Of a stretch of DNA of 64,000 nt, positions 27,474 to 35,241 are shown one piece after another; positions within the stretch are counted from its first letter, which is position 1; each line of letters begins with the position of its first letter. The notes beneath the pieces were generated by a model, which ran no database searches, was not told the DNA's origin, and saw only the letters and a program-made list of their open reading frames with translations. This DNA comes from Plastoroseomonas arctica (GTDB lineage: Bacteria > Pseudomonadota > Alphaproteobacteria > Acetobacterales > Acetobacteraceae): contig NZ_JAAEDH010000023.1 in assembly GCF_018128965.1 (NCBI RefSeq), positions 19,989 to 83,988 of the forward strand, written 5' to 3'. The position numbers and the translations under genes were made by a program.

Positions 27474-28553
27474 TCAGGCGTTCTCCGCGCGGGGCAGGCT
27501 GTCCCGCGCCTCCTCGAGCCGCCAGTACTCGCCGCCTGGCGCGAGGATGGCGTCGACCGTCACCTCGCCAGGCGACATGGCGGCAAACACCGCGCCCGGC
27601 AGCCAGGCCTGACCGTCGGTCCAGCGCAACCCGCCCTCCAGCGGCCCGAGCCCGCGCGCGCCGCGCAGGCGCATGTCTTCGGCAGGCAAGCGCAGCAATT
27701 CGGCGCCGCCGCGCAGCACCAGCCCCGCAAGCCCGACGCCGCGCATCATGCCCGCCGCCGCCGTCGCCAGGGATATGCGCGATGCGAGCACCGCGCCCTG
27801 CGCGCGGGCTATGGCGGCCTCCGCCGCGTTGAGGCTCACCGAGGCGCCGGCGAAGGGCAGTACCGCGCCGCCCACGATCAGGCGCAGCCCAGGGTCGCCC
27901 ACCGTGTCGGCGCCGAGCCGGCGCGCGCGGGCGGCGAGATGGCGGCGGAACGGTGCGCTGCGCGCCGCATCGCGCAGCACCGGGCGGCAGGGCAGCGTGG
28001 TGGACAGCCCCGCCTCGCGGCGCACCGCGAAATCGATGAACTGCGCGGCGATGCCGGCATGGTCGAAGGCGGCGCGACCGCCATCATCGAGGTAGCTCTC
28101 CGCCGGCGCGCCTTCGGCAAGCAGGATGGCATGCTCCGGCACCTCGACATGCCAGTAGGTGATGGTCTCCCAGAACGGCTCCTGCAGGATCGTCGCACCA
28201 TTGACCAGCATCGCGGCGGGCACCAGCACGTCGCCGAACAGCATGCCGTGGTCGGGCGAGACGCGCAGGTCGCGCAGCGGCACGCCGTCGGAAAACGCGC
28301 CGGCGCGGATCAGCACCGGGCGCACCGTGCCCGGATGGGGATGGCGCGTGATCGCGATCTCGACCTGCCCGATCCAGAGCGCCGGCTGCACGCCGCCATC
28401 GGCGAGCCTGATGATGTCCCCGACGCGCAGCCGCTCGATCGCGACCTGTCCGCGCATCGTGGCGATGCGCGTGCCGGCGGCAAAACACACGATCGACGCC
28501 GCGGCGACGTCGCCGGTGAATTCAGCGAATTCGGTGCCGATAACGCCGCTCAT
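27474..28553 (-). CDS. Hint-domain protein (Hint_2 type)
   Basis: The 359-residue protein carries a Hint module near residues 20-170: ASIVCFAAGTRIATMRG with the nucleophilic Cys, IERLRVGDIIRLADGG, LRVSPDHGMLF and a YWHVEVPEHAILLAEG segment with the conserved His. Hint_2 domains occur in alphaproteobacterial secreted or surface proteins and can cleave at the Cys. The C-terminal half is unrecognised. There is almost nothing N-terminal to the Cys (about 22 residues), so cleavage would release only a short peptide. It converges on the WG-D-LG gene. Confidence 0.8.
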   Translation of the reverse strand: MSGVIGTEFAEFTGDVAAASIVCFAAGTRIATMRGQVAIERLRVGDIIRLADGGVQPALWIGQVEIAITRHPHPGTVRPVLIRAGAFSDGVPLRDLRVSPDHGMLFGDVLVPAAMLVNGATILQEPFWETITYWHVEVPEHAILLAEGAPAESYLDDGGRAAFDHAGIAAQFIDFAVRREAGLSTTLPCRPVLRDAARSAPFRRHLAARARRLGADTVGDPGLRLIVGGAVLPFAGASVSLNAAEAAIARAQGAVLASRISLATAAAGMMRGVGLAGLVLRGGAELLRLPAEDMRLRGARGLGPLEGGLRWTDGQAWLPGAVFAAMSPGEVTVDAILAPGGEYWRLEEARDSLPRAENA

Positions 28554-28789
28554 CGCACCCCTTCGCCCTGCGCCGGCGAGGCTCGGTCGGGCCCTGCGGC
28601 GCGCCGGGTGGATTCCGGGCGCATGACCCGCCGCCTCACCCCGACGCATGCACCCGGATGCACGCGATCAGTCCGGATCAGCACAGGGCTTACGGGCATG
28701 CCGGGGTCCGTGATGCCGGTTTCACACGACCCCTGTATCAGAGACGGCCCGACGCCGCCACGCTTGCTCCCCGAGCGAAACAGCATCCT

Positions 28790-30313
28790 TCATGCGGGCC
28801 AGCGCGCCTCGGCATCAAGCGGGAACACCGGCCGCGGCAGCCGCTTCCAGGCGAAATTCGCCAGCACCGGCGAGGTCAGTCCCGGAGCGTCAACCTCGAA
28901 GATGCGGTCGTCGGGGAAGAACTCGTCGAAGCCGGCGCGGAAATGGCCGCGGCTCTTCACCACCACCGTCCGCGCGGCGCCGATGTCGATGCCGAACATC
29001 TCCAGCATGCGCGGCTCCAGCAGTTGCCGCCGCAGGCTCGCCACGACGACGCGCAGGCCGCTGCCGTCGAGTTCCAGCAGGGCTGCGGCGCCGAGGTTGT
29101 AGGCGCGCCCGGCCATGGTGCCGCGCCGGCCGACGCCGCGCCCGTCGCCGCACGCCACGATGCGCGCCCGCGCGCTGAACCGCTTGGAGAAGGCGCTCTC
29201 GGTCCGGTTGAACACCGCCTGGAAGCTGGCGCCCTCGCCCAGCGCATGGGCTTCGGACGCCAGCTCCGGATCAATGAAGTTGCCGAGTGCGACGCCCTTC
29301 GCGCCGACCTCGTGCAGAGCGGTGAGCAGCCAGGCCGTGTTGCCGCGGCCACCGCCGCCGGGATTGTCGCCGGCGTCGGAAAAGATCACCGGCGCCTCGC
29401 GTCCCTCGCCGGCCGCAACCGCCATCGCCGTGGCCTCGGCCACCGAGAGCAGGCGGCGCGTGTGGCGGCCCCGCTCCGCCCAGGCGCGCGCCGCCAGCCG
29501 CTGCGCCGTCGCCTCGGCCGTCACGGCGTCACGCGCGGTGACCGTGACGCAGAGCCCGCATTTGGGGAGATCCGAATAGACGAACCCGCCGGTGACCGAG
29601 GCGTTGAGCACGCCGGGGTCGTCGCGCATGGCGGCCTCGGCATCGGCGATCAGGTCGGCATAGGGGCCGGATTTCGTCAGCAGCGTCACGGTGGGCGGCA
29701 CCATCGGCAGGCGGATGAAGTGGCGCATGGGGCGCATCCCCGCCAGCATCTCGCGGATCAGATCCGCGCATTCCGCCGCGCGTGCGGCCATGTCCACATG
29801 TGGGTTGGTGCGATAGCCCACGAAGGCATCCACGCTCGCGACCAGCCGCTCGGAGAGGTTGCAATGCAGGTCGTGGCTCACGGCGATCGGCACCGCGGGG
29901 CCGACGACCTGGCGGATCATCGCGGCGATGGTGCCATCGGGGTCCTCGTCGCCGGTGGCCGAGGCGGCGCCATGGCTGCCGAGATAGACCGCGTCGAGCG
30001 GCAGCGCCGCCGCGAGCCCGGTGCGCATCGCGTCCAGGAAGCCGGTGAAGACATCCTGCGCGATCGGCCCGCCCGGCGGTGCCGCCGCGACGAGGATCGG
30101 CACCGGCTGCCAGGGCCCGGTCGCGTCCATGCGGCGATAGAAGCCGGGAAACTCGGCCGGCAGGTGCGACACCTCCGCCCGCGCCAGCGTCGTGATCGCG
30201 GCACCGTCTTCGAGGCATTGCTGCGCGAAGTCGGTGAGCACGGTGACCGGGGCGAAGGCGTTCGCCTCCAGATGCAGTCCGAGAACGGCGACGCGCGGCG
30301 CGGTGAGTGGCAT
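28790..30313 (-). CDS. M81 family metallopeptidase (MlrC-like)
   Basis: The 507-residue protein matches MlrC-type proteins: an N-terminal LHLEANAFAP, YLGSHGAASATGDEDPDG, a VSHDLHCNLSE motif and a C-terminal FSDAGDNPGGGGRGNT. Asp and His residues in these segments are the likely zinc ligands. MlrC was described in microcystin breakdown, but most homologues sit in amino-acid or peptide catabolism and the substrate here is unknown. It is divergent from the aspartoacylase-like gene, with about 155 bases between the starts, which suggests a shared catabolic locus. Confidence 0.85.
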   Translation of the reverse strand: MPLTAPRVAVLGLHLEANAFAPVTVLTDFAQQCLEDGAAITTLARAEVSHLPAEFPGFYRRMDATGPWQPVPILVAAAPPGGPIAQDVFTGFLDAMRTGLAAALPLDAVYLGSHGAASATGDEDPDGTIAAMIRQVVGPAVPIAVSHDLHCNLSERLVASVDAFVGYRTNPHVDMAARAAECADLIREMLAGMRPMRHFIRLPMVPPTVTLLTKSGPYADLIADAEAAMRDDPGVLNASVTGGFVYSDLPKCGLCVTVTARDAVTAEATAQRLAARAWAERGRHTRRLLSVAEATAMAVAAGEGREAPVIFSDAGDNPGGGGRGNTAWLLTALHEVGAKGVALGNFIDPELASEAHALGEGASFQAVFNRTESAFSKRFSARARIVACGDGRGVGRRGTMAGRAYNLGAAALLELDGSGLRVVVASLRRQLLEPRMLEMFGIDIGAARTVVVKSRGHFRAGFDEFFPDDRIFEVDAPGLTSPVLANFAWKRLPRPVFPLDAEARWPA

Positions 30314-30468
30314 CCCTTGGCCTCCCGTTGGACAGGTTCAAACACCCGTATAGAGTATGGCACTCCGAGGGGAGACCGCTTTGGGACCGATGGGCGCTCA
30401 TTCGAACTCGCCGCATCACGTCGTTGCCGCCGTGCCGGCCACGCTCGCGCGTGTCTGAGCCCTTCGCC

Positions 30469-31419
30469 ATGCCGCTTGATCGGGAGGTCCCGACGCCGAC
30501 GCCACGGTTTCCGGTCAATCTGGCAGCGCCGGACCTGACGCGCTGGCGGATCGGCAACACCGGCATCGCGGGCGTCCACAGCTTCGCCGCCGATGCGGCC
30601 GGGCCGCACCTGCTGGTCACCGCGCTGATCCATGGCAATGAGATCGCGGGGGCCATCCTGCTTGACCGCCTGCTGCGCGCGACGCTCACGCCGCGCCGCG
30701 GTCGCATCACCCTCGCTCTCGCCAATCTCGATGCCTTCGCCCGCTTCCAGCCGGAGGACCCGACCGCCAGCCGCTTCATCGACGAGGACATGAACCGCGT
30801 CTGGGAGGAGCATGTGCTCGATGGCTCGGGCCGCACCGCCGAGCTGCGCCGCGCGCGCGAACTGCGCCCGGTGGTCGACCAGGCGGATGTCGTGCTCGAC
30901 CTGCATTCGATGCTGTGGCCCTCGGACCCGTTGATCCTCACCGGGCGCTCGGCGCAGGCGGCGGCGCTGGGTGTCGCGATCGGCCTGCCGCCCACCGTCG
31001 TCGCCGATGACGGCCACACCGGGGGCCGCCGCCTGATCGACTATCACCGCCTGGCCGAGCCGGCGCCCGGCCGCGGCGCGCTGCTGGTCGAGGCCGGGCA
31101 GCACTGGGAGGCCGCGACCGTCGCCACCATGGAGGGATGCTTCCGCCAGCTCGCCGGCCGGCTGGGCCTGTTGGCACCGGTCGCCGCTCTGCCGCCCGGG
31201 CGCCTTGCGCACGTCACCCGCACGGTCACCGCGCAGACCGACAATTTCGCCTTCCTGCGCGACTATCGCGGCGGCGAGGTCATCGCCGAGCGCAACACGC
31301 TGATCGCGCTGGATGGCGAGGCCGAGATCCGCACGCCGCACGACGACTGCCTGCTGGTGATGCCGTCCCCGCGCACGCTGCGCGGACACACCGCGGTGCG
31401 CCTCGCGCAGTTCGACTGA
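30469..31419 (+). CDS. succinylglutamate desuccinylase/aspartoacylase family amidohydrolase
   Basis: The 316-residue protein has the zinc-hydrolase motifs of the family: ALIHGNEIAG with the first His and Glu ligands, DEDMNRVW, and VVLDLHSM with the second His. It should remove an acyl group from an amino acid or deacylate a small amide; the substrate is unknown. I chose ATG 30469; GTG 30451 is an in-frame alternative adding six residues. Its neighbours are M81 peptidase and FAH-family genes, consistent with breakdown of an N-acylated compound. Confidence 0.82.
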   Translation: MPLDREVPTPTPRFPVNLAAPDLTRWRIGNTGIAGVHSFAADAAGPHLLVTALIHGNEIAGAILLDRLLRATLTPRRGRITLALANLDAFARFQPEDPTASRFIDEDMNRVWEEHVLDGSGRTAELRRARELRPVVDQADVVLDLHSMLWPSDPLILTGRSAQAAALGVAIGLPPTVVADDGHTGGRRLIDYHRLAEPAPGRGALLVEAGQHWEAATVATMEGCFRQLAGRLGLLAPVAALPPGRLAHVTRTVTAQTDNFAFLRDYRGGEVIAERNTLIALDGEAEIRTPHDDCLLVMPSPRTLRGHTAVRLAQFD

Positions 31420-31486
31420 CCGGCGCCTCTGGACAAGGCGTCGCACCCGCGCTCCCTTGCTCGAAACACCGGCCAGGAAACCGCCC

Positions 31487-32377
31487 ATGTCCCAGCTTCG
31501 CCTGATCACCTTCTCCGATGCCGAAGGCGCGCGCCCCGGGCTGATGCTCGAAGGCGGCCGCGTGCTGGATTTGGCCGCCGCCGGCGTGCGCTTCGCCACG
31601 ATGCAGGCGCTGATCGAGGCGGGTCCCTTCGTGGTGCCCGCCCTGCGCAGCCTGGCCGAAGCGCCGCCCGAAGCCGCGCTGCTCGATGCTGCCGCCGTCA
31701 CGCTCCTCGCCCCGATTCCCCGCCCGCACCGCAACGTCTTCTGCGTCGGGCGCAACTACATGGACCATGTGGCGGAAGGCGACCGCACGCGTGGCATCAC
31801 CAATTCCGAACTGCCCAAATACCCGCAATTCTTCACCAAGGCGCCGGACACGGTGATCGCACCGCATGCCGAGATCCCGAGCCATGCGGACGTCACCAAG
31901 TACCTCGACTACGAGGCGGAGCTGACGCTGGTCATCGGCACCGCCGGGCGCGACATCGCGCGCGAGGATTCGCTGAAGCACGTGTTCGGCTGGACCATCG
32001 CGAACGACGTGACGGGTCGCGACCTGCAGCGCCGCCACGGGCAGTGGTTCAAGGGCAAGTCGCTCGACCGCTCCTGTCCGCTCGGCCCCTGGATCATCCC
32101 CGCGGCGGATCTCGATGCCTCGGACCTTGCGATCAAGCTGTGGATCAATGGCGAGCAGCGGCAGTCCAGCCGCACCAGCAAGATGATCTTCGACGTGCCC
32201 GAGATCATCAGCCAGCTTAGCCAGGGGTTCACCCTGCTGCCCGGCGACGTGATCATGACCGGCACGCCCGAGGGCGTGGGCTACGCGATGGTACCGCCGC
32301 GCATCCTAACCACCGGCGACATGGTCGAGATCGAGATCGAGGGCATCGGGCGGCTGGACAACCCGGTCGGCGCCTAG
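31487..32377 (+). CDS. fumarylacetoacetate hydrolase (FAH) family protein
   Basis: The 296-residue protein has FAH-fold signatures: GRNYMDHVAE, FTKAPDTVIAP, the metal-site LDYEAELTLVIG, WTIANDVTGRDLQ and GDVIMTGTPEGVGY. Such enzymes hydrolyse or decarboxylate acyl-pyruvates and related oxo-acids with Mg. The ATG follows CCAGGAAA. It comes 67 bases after the aspartoacylase-like gene and could share its transcript. Its stop shares CTAG with the convergent NeuD-like gene. Confidence 0.88.
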   Translation: MSQLRLITFSDAEGARPGLMLEGGRVLDLAAAGVRFATMQALIEAGPFVVPALRSLAEAPPEAALLDAAAVTLLAPIPRPHRNVFCVGRNYMDHVAEGDRTRGITNSELPKYPQFFTKAPDTVIAPHAEIPSHADVTKYLDYEAELTLVIGTAGRDIAREDSLKHVFGWTIANDVTGRDLQRRHGQWFKGKSLDRSCPLGPWIIPAADLDASDLAIKLWINGEQRQSSRTSKMIFDVPEIISQLSQGFTLLPGDVIMTGTPEGVGYAMVPPRILTTGDMVEIEIEGIGRLDNPVGA

Positions 32378-33000
32378 ACCGCGCGCGCCGGCACCCCGGT
32401 CACGGTGAGGCCGGGTGCGACGTCGGCGATCACCGCCGCTCCGGCACCGATGATCGCGTCGGCGCCGATGCTGACGGCGGGCAGCACCACCGCCCCCGCC
32501 CCCAGCATGGCGCGCGCGCCGACCCGTACGCCGCCGGCCAGCACCACGCCGGGTGCCAGGTGCGCCCCCTCCTCCACCACGCAATCATGCTCGACGATGG
32601 CGCCGGTATTGATCAGCGCGAGGCGGCCAATCGACGCGTCCGGCCCCACCACGGCACGCGCCATCACGACCGCGCCGGCGCCGAGCGTGGCGCCACGACC
32701 GAGCACCGCGCTCGGATGGACCAGCGCCGGCAGCGCGAACCCCATCGCCTCCAGCCGCGCACCGGCGGAAAGCCGTGCGGCATTGGCGCCGATCGCCGGG
32801 TGCGCGTCGCCCACCCCTTCGGCGAGGATGCGTGGCGCCGCCGCCTCGTCGCCCAGCACCGCGATGCCCAGCACCGAAGCGACGCGCGGCGCGGCGTCGA
32901 CCACGCCGGCGACAACGAAATCACCCGACGCCAGCAGCAGGTCGAGCACGGCCTTGCCGTGCCCGCCCGCGCCGAGCACCAGGATGGCGCGTTCAGCCAA
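32374..33000 (-). CDS. NeuD-like sugar O-acyltransferase (left-handed beta-helix)
   Basis: The 208-residue protein has an N-terminal nucleotide-binding strand (LVLGAGGHGKAVLDLL). From about residue 95 to the end it shows hexapeptide repeats (VLGRGATLGAGAVV, IVEHDCVVEEGAHLAPG, MLGAGAVVLPAVSIGADAIIGAGA) typical of NeuD/PglD acetyltransferases, which modify sialic or bacillosamine-type sugars. The TTG start is required because the glycine-rich loop lies only a few residues in. It overlaps the FKBP gene by eight bases. No sugar biosynthesis genes are adjacent. Confidence 0.8.
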   Translation of the reverse strand: MAERAILVLGAGGHGKAVLDLLLASGDFVVAGVVDAAPRVASVLGIAVLGDEAAAPRILAEGVGDAHPAIGANAARLSAGARLEAMGFALPALVHPSAVLGRGATLGAGAVVMARAVVGPDASIGRLALINTGAIVEHDCVVEEGAHLAPGVVLAGGVRVGARAMLGAGAVVLPAVSIGADAIIGAGAAVIADVAPGLTVTGVPARAV

Positions 33001-33325
33001 TCTCGAGCAGCTCGACCTCGAACAGCAGCGTCGCGTTGGGCGGGATGACGCCGCCGGCGCCGCGCGCGCCATAGCCCTTCTCGGGCGGGATGATCAGCGT
33101 ACGGGCACCACCGACGCGCATCCCGGCCACGCCCTCATCCCAGCCCTGGATCACCATCCCGGCGCCGAGTTCGAAGCGGAACGGCGTGCCGCGATTGTGC
33201 GAGCTGTCGAACTTCGTGCCCTTGTTGTCGGGGGCGTTCTCGTCGAACAGCCAGCCGGAATAGTGCACCGCCACCGGCATGCCCGGCAGGGCCTCCTCGC
33301 CGTCGCCAACCCTGGTATCCGTCAC
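32993..33325 (-). CDS. FKBP-type peptidyl-prolyl cis-trans isomerase
   Basis: The 110-residue single-domain FKBP has VHYSGWLFDE, GTKFDSSHNRGTPFRFELG, VIQGWDEGVAGM, an IPPEKGYG loop and a final LLFEVELLEI strand. The active-site Tyr, Asp, Phe, Ile and Trp positions appear present. It catalyses proline isomerisation. There is no signal peptide, so it is cytosolic. An AAAGGAATAAATCC site fixes the GTG start. The NeuD-like gene starts within its last codons. Confidence 0.9.
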   Translation of the reverse strand: MTDTRVGDGEEALPGMPVAVHYSGWLFDENAPDNKGTKFDSSHNRGTPFRFELGAGMVIQGWDEGVAGMRVGGARTLIIPPEKGYGARGAGGVIPPNATLLFEVELLEIG

Positions 33326-33365
33326 GGATTTATTCCTTTCGTGAGTCGCTGCACCGTCATTGCCC

Positions 33366-34022
33366 TCAGGCGGGCTCGGCGTCGCGGGTGGTCCACATGC
33401 GCTGGAAGGCCGGGCGCGCGTGGCATTGCTCGAGCCAGGCTGCGATGGCCGGCCGGTTCTCGAACAGGGATTTCGCCGGCGCCGCATAGCGCACGATCTC
33501 GGCGACGTTGATGTCGGCCACTGTGAAGCGGCCGCCGACGAGATAGCCACGGCCTTCGAGCGCGCTTTCCAGCACCGTGAAGGGGGCGTCGAGCGCGGCG
33601 ATCGAGCGCTCGGCCAGGCCTGCGTCGCGCTCGCCGGGTGGCTTGGCGACGAGGTTGTAGAGCACCTCGATGGCGTGGGGCTCCACGCCGGTCGCCGCCC
33701 AGAGCGACCACATGGTCATCAGCCCGTCCTCGGCGACATCGGCGGGCCCCAGCGCGCCACCATGCCGCTTGGCGAGATGGAGGTTGATGGCAAGGGATTC
33801 GCAGAGCACCAGCCCGTCATCATCGAGGGCCGGTACCTGGCCGCGGGGGTTCAGCGCGAGGAACTCCGCCGAACGGGTGTTCAGCGGCGCCCCATCGGCC
33901 GCCCAGTCGCCCAGCCGGTAGTGCTGGATGACCGGCACATGCCGCCAGGGCACGCCCATCTCTTCGGCGAGCCAGATGTTGCGCGACGCGCGCGAGCGAT
34001 AGACCCCGTAGATCGTGAACAC
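33366..34022 (-). CDS. glutathione S-transferase family protein
   Basis: The 218-residue protein has an N-terminal thioredoxin-like domain starting MFTIYGVYRSRASRNIWLAEE, with the NPRGQVPALDDDG and LCESLAI glutathione-binding loops. An all-helical C-terminal domain follows, with GGRFTVADINVAEI. It conjugates or reduces substrates with glutathione; the substrate is unknown. It lies 40 bases upstream (minus strand) of the FKBP gene and may be co-transcribed. It is divergent from the two-domain WG-D-LG gene. Confidence 0.88.
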   Translation of the reverse strand: MFTIYGVYRSRASRNIWLAEEMGVPWRHVPVIQHYRLGDWAADGAPLNTRSAEFLALNPRGQVPALDDDGLVLCESLAINLHLAKRHGGALGPADVAEDGLMTMWSLWAATGVEPHAIEVLYNLVAKPPGERDAGLAERSIAALDAPFTVLESALEGRGYLVGGRFTVADINVAEIVRYAAPAKSLFENRPAIAAWLEQCHARPAFQRMWTTRDAEPA

Positions 34023-34175
34023 TGCCCGTCCCCCGATGGCGATTGACGATCCCGGCAGCGGGGGCCGCCGTCAAGCCGCGTGGCGCGGTAAACTCTTGCT
34101 TGAGCGTGCTTGCGGCGCGCGCATCCCATGATATCGTTCCGCATGACGCATCGATAATGACCGGAGGCAAACAAA

Positions 34176-34823
34176 ATGGTCCGTATCCCGATTTTGGCGG
34201 GGCTCCTGGCATTCGCGACCCTGCTCATGGGCGCGGGGCCGGCGGCGGCGCAGAACCGCTTCTACCTGGTGAACGGCTCCGGTCAGGTCATCCAAGAAGC
34301 CTATGTCTCGCCCTCGCGCATTTCCGAGTGGGGGCCGGACATCCTCGGCGCCGGCGTGCTGCCGGTCGGCAACCAGGTCTGGGTGACGCCGAACTTCCCC
34401 GACTGCGTGCTCGACGTCCGCGTCCGCTACGCGAACGGCACCGATGACACGCGCATGCAGGTCAATGCCTGCAACATCAGCCGTGTCGTGTTCGGCGGCG
34501 GGGGCGTCGCACCCGTGGCACCCGGTGCGGCGATCGGCGGCGGCCCGGGCTATGGCCGCGCGACCACGGGCAATCCTTCCTTCACGATCGTGAACGGGAC
34601 TGGGACGGTCATCCGCGAGATCTACAGCTCGCTCTCCAGCCAGCGCGACTGGGGCCCGGACCGTCTGGGCGCCAATACGCTTCAGCCCGGTGGCAGCCTG
34701 TTCATCCCGCTACCGCAGGGCGGTGGCTGCACGGCCGATATCCGCGTCGTCTACATGAATGGCGCGGCGAACGAACGGCGTGGTGTGGAGACCTGCTCGA
34801 TCCAGCAACTCACCTGGCGGTAA
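34176..34823 (+). CDS. secreted protein with two tandem WG-D-LG domains
   Basis: The 215-residue protein has a signal peptide (about 1-25, ending GPAAA). Two copies of the same unnamed domain follow, joined by a Gly/Val/Ala/Pro linker (about 106-125). Copy 1 has FYLVNGSGQVIQEAYVSP and EWGPDILG. Copy 2 has FTIVNGTGTVIREIYSS, DWGPDRLG and ERRGVETC. Each copy keeps two Cys that could pair. The single-domain paralogue is at 27093-27434, so the longer protein probably arose by internal duplication. Function is unknown; the protein should be periplasmic or secreted. CCGGAGGC upstream fixes the ATG. The orphan OB-fold gene follows 62 bases later. Confidence 0.72.
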   Translation: MVRIPILAGLLAFATLLMGAGPAAAQNRFYLVNGSGQVIQEAYVSPSRISEWGPDILGAGVLPVGNQVWVTPNFPDCVLDVRVRYANGTDDTRMQVNACNISRVVFGGGGVAPVAPGAAIGGGPGYGRATTGNPSFTIVNGTGTVIREIYSSLSSQRDWGPDRLGANTLQPGGSLFIPLPQGGGCTADIRVVYMNGAANERRGVETCSIQQLTWR

Positions 34824-34826
34824 CGC

Positions 34827-34849
34827 CCCGGGCGCCTTGATCGCCCGGG
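34827..34849 (+). terminator. hairpin after the two-domain WG-D-LG gene
   Basis: CCCGGGCG (34827-34834) pairs perfectly with CGCCCGGG (34842-34849) around a 7-base loop, beginning four bases after the stop. No T-run follows, so it may be an attenuating or stabilising 3' hairpin rather than a full intrinsic terminator. Confidence 0.45.
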
Positions 34850-34885
34850 TCCACCCGCTCCAACCGGCATGAGGAGTGTGTTCTG

Positions 34886-35131
34886 ATGGCAGGTGATACG
34901 GGCCGGCGCTACTCCGGCGTCTACCGCGGAACGGTGCAGGGCGCGGGCGATCCGCTCAGCCAGGGGCGGGTGCAGGTGACCATCCCCGCGATGGGCATCA
35001 GCAGCCAGTGGGCGCCGGTGTGCCGGCCGGCGGGTAGCGTGGGCTCGGCGGTGCGGGTGGGTGCGAGCTGTATCGTCGCGTTCGAAGGCGGCGATCCCGC
35101 CTTTCCCGTGGTGATGGGCTTCGTCGGATAG
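34886..35131 (+). CDS. orphan gp5/baseplate-V-like OB-fold protein
   Basis: The 81-residue protein is a lone OB-fold of the type found at the N-terminus of phage T4 gp5, P2 gpV and VgrG: YRGTVQGAGDPLSQGRVQVTIP, then QWAPVC, VGSAVRVGASCIVAFEGGDPAFPVVMGF. In phage and contractile systems this domain trimerises as the base of the spike. Here it lacks the spike needle and any baseplate neighbours, so it is either a free-standing cell protein recruited to a new role or a relic. An ATGAGGAGTG site lies upstream of the ATG. Co-transcription with the WG-D-LG gene is possible. Confidence 0.68.
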   Translation: MAGDTGRRYSGVYRGTVQGAGDPLSQGRVQVTIPAMGISSQWAPVCRPAGSVGSAVRVGASCIVAFEGGDPAFPVVMGFVG

Positions 35132-35241
35132 TCCTCGCCGTGGCGTGCGGTATGAATCCTGCTTGATCCCAGGCTGGACTGCATGGGTTGCCCGACGCCG
35201 TCGCGTCGTCGCGCCTCATGCCCAGCTTCAAAGGATGGCGG

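Noticed and set aside
28658..30538. A 626-codon plus-strand frame opposite the M81 peptidase
   Set aside because: The peptidase motifs are clear on the minus strand and the plus frame has low-complexity composition.
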